Shown in pieces: positions 1-5,334 of a DNA stretch of 12,001 nt (position 1 is the stretch's first letter; every line of letters begins with the position of its first letter). The notes beneath the pieces were generated by a model. It made no database searches. It saw only the letters and a list, made by a program, of their open reading frames with translations, and was not told the origin of the DNA. The translations under genes and the position numbers were made by a program. The stretch is from Desulfuromonadaceae bacterium UBA2294 (GTDB lineage: Bacteria; Desulfobacterota; Desulfuromonadia; Desulfuromonadales; UBA2294), in contig DDWE01000040.1 in NCBI GenBank assembly GCA_002345625.1, positions 1 to 12,001 of the forward strand. Reading direction: 5' to 3'.

Positions 1-36
1 CGATCAAGGTGCTGCACATGCGCAGCACCTTGATCG
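1..36. repeat. Perfect 15-bp inverted repeat with 6-base loop inside intI
   Basis: Bases 1-15 (CGATCAAGGTGCTGC) are the exact reverse complement of bases 22-36, separated by ACATGC. The repeat starts at the first base of the window, so it may extend further left; on the right it stops at base 36. It lies in the coding frame of the integrase (IKVLHMRSTLI). It could be a DNA or RNA hairpin, or a fold-back artefact if a contig begins here. Confidence 0.85.
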
Positions 37-980
37 GTCGCCAGTATGCGAAGCGAACGGTCGCCGCCTACCTCGACTGGGCCGCCCGCTTCCTGAGTTT
101 TTTTCCAAAGCACTCTATTGATGAACTCGATGCAACTTCAGTAAAAAACTATCTGACCAATCTGGCCGAAGTACACAATGTCGCGGTCAACACCCAAAAA
201 CAGGCGCTCAATGCTCTGGTCTTTCTTTTTCAGGAGGCATTGGAGCGGCCACTTGGTGATTTCTCCGATTTTTCCAGGGCCAAAAAACCGGTCAAGGTGC
301 CAGTGGTGCTGAGTCGTGAGGAGGTAAGCGCATTACTCGGAGCGATGACGCCACCGTTTTTACTGATGGCGCACCTGCTGTATGGTTCCGGGCTGCGTTT
401 GATGGAAGTGATCCGGCTGCGGATCAAGGACGTCGATTTTTCACAGGGGCAGATTCTGGTCCGCGATGGCAAGGGGCGCAAGGATCGTATCGCTTTGCTA
501 CCTGAAGTCTGCCGTGAACCGCTTCAGCATCAGATCGACGAAGCAAAGCGTATCCACAGCGAAGATCTTGAGCGTGGTTACGGTAAAGTCTGGCTGCCAA
601 ACGCCCTGGCCAAAAAATATCCGAATGCGGCGACGGATTGGCGCTGGCAATATGTGTTTCCGGCGACCCGTCTCAGCGTCGACCCGGAATCAAGCGTTGT
701 TCGTCGGCATCATCTTGATGAATCCGCTCTTCAGCGTGCCATTCGGGAGGCCGCCAGCAACGCAAAACTGAGCAAAATCGTTTCTCCACACACCCTGCGC
801 CACAGCTTTGCCACCCATCTGCTGGCCAGCGGATCGGATATCCGCACTGTGCAGGAGCTGCTCGGCCACAGTGATGTCGCAACGACCATGATCTACACCC
901 ATGTACTGAACAAGCCGGGATTGGCGGTTGCCAGCCCGGTTGATCGGTTGGCAGCCAAAGGCAACCTGCTCAGGGGGTAG
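3..980 (+). CDS. intI: Integron integrase IntI (tyrosine recombinase), 5' end cut by window edge
   Basis: Site-specific tyrosine recombinase that captures and excises integron gene cassettes by attI x attC recombination. Counting from the GTG at position 9, a SAM-like N-terminal domain covers about residues 5-85 and the catalytic domain about 98-305. Visible catalytic residues are Arg130 (GSGLRLMEV), a Lys near 155-158 (GKGRKDR), His261 and Arg264 (HTLRH), His287 (LGHSD) and nucleophile Tyr297 (IYTHV). The segment at about 195-238 (LPNAL..KYPNA..W.WQYVFP...VVRRHH) is the IntI-specific insertion that separates integron integrases from XerC/XerD. The reading frame stays open to the left edge. 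Alignment from memory with IntI1, which has Arg146 and Tyr312, suggests about 15-20 N-terminal residues are missing, so the true start is outside the window. The gene ends just before a strong terminator. A perfect inverted repeat lies in its first visible bases. Confidence 0.93.
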   Translation: MKVLHMRSTLIGRQYAKRTVAAYLDWAARFLSFFPKHSIDELDATSVKNYLTNLAEVHNVAVNTQKQALNALVFLFQEALERPLGDFSDFSRAKKPVKVPVVLSREEVSALLGAMTPPFLLMAHLLYGSGLRLMEVIRLRIKDVDFSQGQILVRDGKGRKDRIALLPEVCREPLQHQIDEAKRIHSEDLERGYGKVWLPNALAKKYPNAATDWRWQYVFPATRLSVDPESSVVRRHHLDESALQRAIREAASNAKLSKIVSPHTLRHSFATHLLASGSDIRTVQELLGHSDVATTMIYTHVLNKPGLAVASPVDRLAAKGNLLRG

Positions 981-1002
981 GTTGTCATCCCCAAGAATTT
1001 AT

Positions 1003-1040
1003 AACGGGCGCGGGGAGTGAACCCCGCGCCCGTTTTGTTT
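1003..1040 (+). terminator. Strong intrinsic terminator after intI
   Basis: A perfect 13-bp GC-rich stem (1003-1015 pairing with 1022-1034) with loop AGTGAA is followed by a T-rich tail TTTTGTTTT. It begins 22 bases after the intI stop. The gene cluster on the opposite strand ends at 1075, so the hairpin could also stop leftward transcription, although the tail on that side (ATAAATTCTT) is only moderately T-rich. Confidence 0.9.
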
Positions 1041-1074
1041 TGTCTGCCGGCGGCACGCGCCGGCGTCAGACGCC

Positions 1075-1275
1075 TCAGGTAAACCCTGAGCCGCACCCCT
1101 GACCGCTACCACAGCCGCCGCCAGCCGGGCCGGCGCTTGAGGTGGTGGCAAAGACCGAGATCGCCTTTTTGGCCGGCTTTCCGCAGGTGGGACAGGGGAT
1201 CTCCTGCGGCGGATTGCTGGTGATCTTCTCGCTGGTGGCCTGGCAGGCTTCGCAGCGGTATTCGAAGATGGGCAT
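1075..1275 (-). CDS. FmdB-family small zinc-ribbon protein
   Basis: A 66-residue protein of the FmdB regulatory family. It starts with the hallmark MPIFEYRCEAC and has two CxxC pairs (C8-EA-C11 and CPTC at about 28-31), which together form one zinc ribbon. The family is often called a putative regulator after FmdB of methylotrophs, but a biochemical role is not firmly established. Two adjacent ATG codons exist. The second, at 1275, is chosen because the ribosome binding site GGGAGG lies about 5 bases before it but only about 2 before the first, and because family members begin MPI. The C-terminal tail is Gly-rich with two further Cys residues. The gene lies 39 bases downstream of the C39-like peptidase gene with no terminator between, so it is probably the last gene of that operon. 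Confidence 0.87.
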   Translation of the reverse strand: MPIFEYRCEACQATSEKITSNPPQEIPCPTCGKPAKKAISVFATTSSAGPAGGGCGSGQGCGSGFT

Positions 1276-1314
1276 CATGACCTCCCTTAGATGCGGTAAA
1301 TCTGTTATGTGCGT

Positions 1315-2304
1315 CTACTTGAGCTTGAGCTCTTCCAGCGTCTGGCGAAAGGTGTCGAGAAGCGGCCCCCCCAGATCGACGGCGCGCTGTGCCGCAACCA
1401 GGGCGGCTTCACGCTGACCCTGTTCGGCCAGGACATGCGCCAGGTTGTTGAAGGCCATACCGTTGTCCGGTTGCCGCAGGGTTGCCTGCTGAAAGGCCTC
1501 GGCGGAGCCGGCAAGATCGTGCAGGCTGTAGCGACTGTTGCCCAGGCCCATCCAGGCGGTAAAGCTCGCCGGCCATCGTTTCAGGGCGGTGGCATAACCG
1601 GTGGCCGCGGCCTGCCACTGCCCGGTCTGTTCCAGGGCGGCAACGGCGGTGAGCCAATCTGTTTCGTTGCTTGTGGCCGGTAATTGATCAGGCGGCAGGA
1701 CCAGAAGCCCCCAAAAATCGCTACGCCGCCAGACATTCATGAAGGTTCGAGTGCTGAGAATCTTCCGCGCGGTCAGCCCTGAGTGGAGGATAACCTCTTC
1801 CTGTGTCTGATCAAAGCCAATAACCACGGCATAGTGCCATTTCGGGTACCAGAAAAAACTGAGATTGACCAGCACGATGACCGGATGACCGGCGGCGACC
1901 TCGGCGAGCAGGGCCTCACTGCCGGTGATGGGGTAGGCGACCCGGCCATGCCGGCGGGACGCACCGATCAGCGCGCTCTGCAGGCTCCCCTTGAGGTCGG
2001 GAGTATAGACCTCGGGAGACAGGTCCGAAGGTTGTATGGTGTCGCCACCCCAGTTGAGCACCATGGCAAGAGCCGCCGGCCCGCACTGCAATTCATCCTG
2101 GGCAAAAAAAGGCACCCCGGCAACCATGGCCCTGTCCGGCACCTCCGGCGCCCGGGTCAGCGGTCCGATCGGCAACAGACCACAACCTGACACAGGCATC
2201 AACGATGCAAAAAGGAGCAGGCCGGCAATCATCCGACTGCCGGCCTGAATACGGTGTGACGTTGCCCTGCGACTAGCGCTGGGCTTTGACGAATGGGAAC
2301 ACAT
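1315..2304 (-). CDS. PA2778-family C39-like cysteine peptidase lipoprotein with TPR repeats
   Basis: Predicted envelope lipoprotein with an N-terminal papain-like C39 peptidase domain and a C-terminal TPR region. A hydrophobic segment at about residues 26-40 ends in a lipobox VSGC with the lipidated Cys at 41. The peptidase domain spans about 60-205. It has the family motif ELQCGPAALAM with catalytic Cys74 (Gln73 as oxyanion residue) and the catalytic His157 in WHYAVVIGFD. TPR-like helices run from about 215 to 325. The substrate is unknown. Unlike bacteriocin-exporter C39 domains it is not fused to an ABC transporter. The start at 2304 overlaps the upstream PA2779-family gene by 32 bases. 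An alternative ATG at 2232 would give a short signal peptide (MIAGLLLF) but lacks basic residues and a clear ribosome binding site, so the start is uncertain. The pairing with a PA2779-family gene is characteristic of this family. Confidence 0.9.
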   Translation of the reverse strand: MCSHSSKPSASRRATSHRIQAGSRMIAGLLLFASLMPVSGCGLLPIGPLTRAPEVPDRAMVAGVPFFAQDELQCGPAALAMVLNWGGDTIQPSDLSPEVYTPDLKGSLQSALIGASRRHGRVAYPITGSEALLAEVAAGHPVIVLVNLSFFWYPKWHYAVVIGFDQTQEEVILHSGLTARKILSTRTFMNVWRRSDFWGLLVLPPDQLPATSNETDWLTAVAALEQTGQWQAAATGYATALKRWPASFTAWMGLGNSRYSLHDLAGSAEAFQQATLRQPDNGMAFNNLAHVLAEQGQREAALVAAQRAVDLGGPLLDTFRQTLEELKLK

Positions 2305-2680
2305 CGGTGAGCCCCAAAAGATCGGTGATCAATAACACCAGAAAGATGAAGACAACGGCGCCAACCACCGCACCGACGCCATCGCCACCGGCCGGCAACT
2401 GGTCCATGGTGTTGGCCATTTTTGCCAGCTCTGCATCGGAAAGGCTGGCCACCCGGTTCTGGGCTTCGACGATGTCGACGCCATGCTGAACCATCACTTG
2501 CTGCACGTCTTCACGACCGAGAAAGGCGACCACCCGCTCACGGTTTTCTGTGTGCTGCTGTGCTGCAATCACGCTATTGGTGTCGACCATCTGTGCACGG
2601 GCGATTTGACTGGAGAGGTCGAGCAGAAGAAAGGAGAAGACCAAACAGAGACTGACCGGTTTTAAGATTTTCTTTAACAT
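2273..2680 (-). CDS. PA2779-family small membrane protein
   Basis: A 135-residue protein of the PA2779 family, whose genes typically sit next to a PA2778-family peptidase gene, as here. Residues 1-30 look like a cleavable signal peptide (MLKKILKPVS start, ARAQ cleavage region). A charged helical part follows at 40-90, with the family pattern R..V..FL.REDVQ...V..GV....A..RV.SLSD.E. Then come LPAGG and one transmembrane helix at about 101-122 ending ITDLLGLTDVFPF, the most recognisable stretch of the family. The start is supported by AAGGA about 9 bases upstream of the ATG. The gene's 3' end overlaps the peptidase ORF by 32 bases, suggesting translational coupling. The function is unknown; a membrane partner or substrate of the neighbouring peptidase is inference from linkage. 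Confidence 0.9.
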   Translation of the reverse strand: MLKKILKPVSLCLVFSFLLLDLSSQIARAQMVDTNSVIAAQQHTENRERVVAFLGREDVQQVMVQHGVDIVEAQNRVASLSDAELAKMANTMDQLPAGGDGVGAVVGAVVFIFLVLLITDLLGLTDVFPFVKAQR

Positions 2681-2745
2681 GACTCATTTTCCTTAGCGCA
2701 ATGTTTCGTGAAAATTATGCCCGGTAAAAATAAACGCTCATCTCA

Positions 2746-2773
2746 ACCGTAACCGGATATCCGGTAATGTCAA
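2746..2773 (-). promoter_or_regulatory. Candidate promoter/operator region of the PA2779-PA2778-fmdB operon
   Basis: Reading leftward, a perfect -35 hexamer TTGACA (2768-2773) is followed two bases later by a perfect 14-bp palindrome ACCGGATATCCGGT (2752-2765). A poor -10 candidate, TACGGT (2746-2751), follows at 16-bp spacing. A better -10-like hexamer, CATAAT (2714-2719), lies closer to the gene but lacks a well-spaced -35. The palindrome placed in the promoter spacer is a typical repressor or MerR-like operator position. Which regulator binds is unknown. Confidence 0.4.
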
Positions 2774-2953
2774 TGCTCCTTGAATATCGCCTTTTTCCTG
2801 AAATTCAGCCGTTTTAAAACCACTTTGTTCGCTTTATTGGATTTAAGTGACCTGTATCGTTCAATTTTAATAGCAAAAAGCAGTCGCCTGATGGGTCGAT
2901 GGGGGAGGGAGAACAGGGGCACAAAGAGAGCTGTTTTGAGGCTGGTGGGGCTA
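2774..2953. other. Non-coding stretch between hcp terminator and PA2779 promoter
   Basis: About 180 bases without a supportable gene. The left part is AT-rich with trivial short palindromes (CTGAAATTCAG at 2798-2808, GTTTTAAAAC at 2811-2820). The right part (about 2897-2935) is purine-rich on the + strand. An 83-codon TTG-initiated frame across it has no ribosome binding site and runs through the terminator, so I do not call it. No RNA fold stands out by eye. Confidence 0.5.
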
Positions 2954-2992
2954 ACACAAAAGCCGGGCCCGCAGAGGGTCCGGCTTTTGTGT
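2954..2992 (-). terminator. Intrinsic terminator of hcp
   Basis: A 17-bp stem (2954-2970 with 2976-2992; the inner 4 bp include one G-T pair) closes a 5-base loop GCAGA. On the minus strand the 3' arm ends CGGCTTTTGTGTTAG, giving a T-rich run partly within the stem. It lies 20 bases beyond the hcp stop codon. The + strand sequence also ends CTTTTGTGT, so the structure is nearly symmetric. Confidence 0.85.
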
Positions 2993-3011
2993 CGTGAGCG
3001 GTGCGACTCGA

Positions 3012-4634
3012 TCAGCCGAGGATCTGCTTGAGATCGCCTTCGGCGGTGCCGATGGGGCTGATGTTGAAGTTCTCGACCAGAAAGTTGAGCACGTTCGGCG
3101 TGATGAAGGCCGGCAGTGATGGTCCGAGCTTGATGTTCTTGATCCCGAGGTGGAGCAGGGTGAGCAGGATCGCCACCGCCTTCTGCTCGTACCAGGAGAG
3201 GATCATCGACAGCGGCAGGTCGTTGACGTCACACTCGAAGGCACCGGCGAGAGCGACGGCAATCTGGATGGCGCTGTAGGCGTCGTTGCACTGGCCGACG
3301 TCGAGCAGGCGTGGAATGCCGCCGATATCGCCGAGGTCCATGGTGTTGAAGCGGTACTTGCCGCAGGCCAGGGTGAGAATGACGGTGTCCTTCGGCGCTT
3401 TTTCGGCAAACTCGGTGTAGTAGTTACGGCCCGATTTGGCGCCGTCGCAGCCGCCGACGAGGAAGAAGTGCTTGATCTGCCCGGCTTTGACCGCGGCGAT
3501 GACCTTGTCGGCGACGCCGAGGACGGCGTTGTGGCCGAAACCGGTGAGGATGTTCTGCCCCGGTTTTTCGTCAAAGCCGGCACAGGCCTGGGCTTTGGCG
3601 ATGACCTCGGAGAAATCCCAGCCGTCGATGTGCTTGACGTCCGGCCACTGGACCAGACCCCAGGTGAAGAGGCGATCCTTGTAGCTGTCGGCCGGTTTCT
3701 GGATGCAGTTGGTGTTGAAGATGATGGCGCCGGGGAAGTTCGGGAACTCCCTGGCCTGATCCTGCCAGGCGCCGCCGAAGTTGCCGGCGAGGTGGCTGTA
3801 CTTCTTCAGACCCGGGTAGCCGTGGGCCGGGAGCATCTCACCGTGGGTGTAGATGTTGATCCCTTTGCCTTCGGTCTGCTTGAGCAGCTCTTCGAGCATC
3901 TTCAGATCGTGACCGGTGACCAGAATCGCTTTGCCGGCTTTGGTGCCGAGATTGACCGGGGTCGGCACCGGGTGGCCGTAGGTGTCGGTGTGGGCGGTGC
4001 TGAGCAGCTCCATGGTGACCAGGTTGATGCGGCCGCACTCCATGGCGAGGCCGACAAAGTCCATCAGGCCGAGGGCCGGGTCGAGGGTGGCGGCCAGCGC
4101 CTTGTGGGTGAAGGCGTAAATCTCATCGTTTTCGCGGCCGAGGATCAGGGCGTGGTCGGCGTAGGCGGCGTACCCCTTCATGCCGTAGATGACGATCTCC
4201 TGCACCGACTTGACGTCGGGGTCGATGTTGCTGCTCTGGACACCGTGCGCTTCGCCCTGGGCGATCAGGCCGGCGGTCGTGGCGGCCGGCTGCCAGCTGG
4301 CGGCGTCGGGAATCGTGCCGCTGACGGTGCCGGCGAGGGCCTTGGCCTTGGCGAGGATGGTGGCGGCTTTACGCAGGGTCTTGGCGATGTCTTCAGCATC
4401 GAAATCGACGTTGGTTACCGTGGTGAACAGCCCCTCGATCATGAAGCGGTCGATCGCGGCGTCTTTTTTGCCGGCCGTGCGCGCCTTGTCAGCCCAGAAA
4501 CCGATCCCTTTCAGGGCGTAAACCAGCAGATCCTGCAGGGCGGCGACATCAGGCTGTTTGCCGCAGACGCCGATCTTGGTGCATCCGGTCCCTTGCGAAG
4601 CCTGCTCACACTGGTAACAGAACATATCCGACAT
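3012..4634 (-). CDS. hcp: Hybrid cluster protein / hydroxylamine reductase, class I
   Basis: A 540-residue cytoplasmic Fe-S protein that reduces hydroxylamine in vitro and is linked in vivo to nitric oxide detoxification and nitrosative stress. The N-terminal cysteines C6, C9, C18 and C24 follow CX2CX8CX5C, the class I pattern of strict anaerobes that binds a [4Fe-4S] cluster. Facultative enterobacteria use a different spacing. The hybrid-cluster ligands appear complete: H242 (TGHD), E266 (HGEM), C310 (NTNC), C396 (GGCDG, the persulfidated Cys), C424 (ACGKYRFN), C449 (GQCND), E483 and K485 (WYEQK). Their spacing closely matches the Desulfovibrio protein as I recall it. The ATG at 4634 is chosen over an upstream in-frame ATG (4757) because AGGAGA lies 7-8 bases before it and family members begin M.(D)MFCYQC. 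A terminator follows the gene. No hcr reductase gene is adjacent. A TTGAC-N4-GTCAA palindrome lies upstream. Confidence 0.97.
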   Translation of the reverse strand: MSDMFCYQCEQASQGTGCTKIGVCGKQPDVAALQDLLVYALKGIGFWADKARTAGKKDAAIDRFMIEGLFTTVTNVDFDAEDIAKTLRKAATILAKAKALAGTVSGTIPDAASWQPAATTAGLIAQGEAHGVQSSNIDPDVKSVQEIVIYGMKGYAAYADHALILGRENDEIYAFTHKALAATLDPALGLMDFVGLAMECGRINLVTMELLSTAHTDTYGHPVPTPVNLGTKAGKAILVTGHDLKMLEELLKQTEGKGINIYTHGEMLPAHGYPGLKKYSHLAGNFGGAWQDQAREFPNFPGAIIFNTNCIQKPADSYKDRLFTWGLVQWPDVKHIDGWDFSEVIAKAQACAGFDEKPGQNILTGFGHNAVLGVADKVIAAVKAGQIKHFFLVGGCDGAKSGRNYYTEFAEKAPKDTVILTLACGKYRFNTMDLGDIGGIPRLLDVGQCNDAYSAIQIAVALAGAFECDVNDLPLSMILSWYEQKAVAILLTLLHLGIKNIKLGPSLPAFITPNVLNFLVENFNISPIGTAEGDLKQILG

Positions 4635-4730
4635 AATAAAATCTCCTTTTTGCTGTGATGCTGCGTTGATTAATGTTTGCAGCTGACGGGTCTCGGTTAT
4701 AATGAACGACAGGCAGCTGCTGTCATTTGT

Positions 4731-4780
4731 TGCAGCGAATCTACCTGCCCAACTCAATCACAGCCTTGACCCAAGTCAAG
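4731..4780 (-). promoter_or_regulatory. Predicted hcp promoter with HcpR/FNR-type activator site at -41.5
   Basis: On the minus strand a -10-like TAGATT (4738-4743) predicts a transcription start near 4731. The perfect palindrome CTTGAC-CCAA-GTCAAG (4765-4780) is centred at 4772.5, that is -41.5 from that start, the class II activation position of CRP/FNR-family regulators. It replaces a recognisable -35, as expected for an activator-dependent promoter. HcpR, a CRP/FNR-family regulator of hcp genes in anaerobes including deltaproteobacteria, is the obvious candidate; no regulator gene is in the window. Confidence 0.65.
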
Positions 4781-4790
4781 AGTTTGACTT
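4765..4790. promoter_or_regulatory. Three alternating TTGAC/GTCAA half-sites between hcp and EVE gene
   Basis: Half-sites TTGAC (4766-4770), GTCAA (4775-4779) and TTGAC (4784-4788) alternate in orientation with 4-base spacers and a 9-base period. They form two overlapping perfect palindromes: 4765-4780 (6-4-6) and 4773-4790 (AAGTCAA-GAGT-TTGACTT, 7-4-7). The array sits 24-49 bases upstream of the EVE gene start and 131-156 bases upstream of hcp, so one factor could control both. Confidence 0.7.
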
Positions 4791-4813
4791 TTTTTAAGAA
4801 AGATAAGTGGTTC

Positions 4814-5326
4814 ATGTCACAACGCTACTGGTTGATGAAATCGGAACCGGACTGTTTCTCCTTCGCCGACCTGTGCGCCGCACCGGATCAGACCAACCCC
4901 TGGGATGGCGTGCGCAACTTTCAGGCGCGTAATTTTTTGCGTGATGAGATTCAGGTGGGTGATGGCGTTCTGTTCTATCACAGTAATGTCGCCCAACCGG
5001 CCATCGTCGGCCTGGCGCAGGTGGTGCGCGCCGGCTATCCGGATCACACGGCACAGGATCCACGCAGTGACCATTCCGATCCGCGGGCGACGGCGCAAAA
5101 CCCGATCTGGTATATGGTCGATGTCCGGGCCGTGGCACCGATTGAGCAGCCGCTGACCCGCACTGACCTCGCCCGACATCCGCTGCTCTCTGGCATGGGG
5201 GTGATGCGGCGCGGGAACCGGCTGTCGGTGCAACCGGTGACGGCGGCTGAATTTGCGATGGTGTTGACTTTAGCTGGTCTCGAAGACGCTTTCACCGTGA
5301 CTGCGGATGTCCGCGAGCCGCAATGA
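4814..5326 (+). CDS. EVE domain-containing protein
   Basis: A 170-residue single-domain EVE protein, a PUA-like fold of the thymocyte nuclear protein 1 family. EVE domains are thought to read modified bases in DNA or RNA, and some occur in modification-dependent restriction systems, but free-standing bacterial ones like this have no settled role. Visible family features are YWLMKSEP at residues 5-12, WDGVRNFQARN at 30-40, VGDGVLFYHSN at 48-58 and MRRGNRLSVQPV at 131-142. The ATG at 4814 is chosen because the conserved domain begins only four residues later; an in-frame upstream ATG would add 29 residues of non-family sequence. The ribosome binding site is poor (AAGTGG at most). Its stop codon overlaps an ATG of the next gene, suggesting co-transcription with the AsmA-family gene. 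It is divergent from hcp and shares the palindromic control region. Confidence 0.93.
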   Translation: MSQRYWLMKSEPDCFSFADLCAAPDQTNPWDGVRNFQARNFLRDEIQVGDGVLFYHSNVAQPAIVGLAQVVRAGYPDHTAQDPRSDHSDPRATAQNPIWYMVDVRAVAPIEQPLTRTDLARHPLLSGMGVMRRGNRLSVQPVTAAEFAMVLTLAGLEDAFTVTADVREPQ

Positions 5327-5334
5327 GGGGGCGC

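Noticed and set aside
1038..1072. Second GCCGGC-based imperfect hairpin after the intI terminator, considered as a terminator for the leftward FmdB operon
   Set aside because: On the minus strand it is followed by A-rich, not T-rich, sequence (AAAACAAAAC). The perfect hairpin at 1003-1034 is the better shared terminator.
981..1074. Possible attC or attI site next to intI
   Set aside because: No GTTRRRY/RYYYAAC core pair was found. The inverted repeat here is a typical rho-independent terminator, and attI is expected at the other end of intI.
2780..3031. 83-codon + strand frame in the non-coding stretch downstream of hcp
   Set aside because: It has a TTG start without a ribosome binding site, reads through the hcp terminator hairpin and into the hcp 3' end, and has no hydrophobic or domain pattern.
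3150..4658. 502-codon open frame on the + strand opposite hcp
   Set aside because: It is a GC-rich antisense shadow. The minus strand carries a full-length hcp with all metal ligands, and the + frame has Asp/Gly/Val-rich low-complexity composition, no recognised domain and no convincing start signal.
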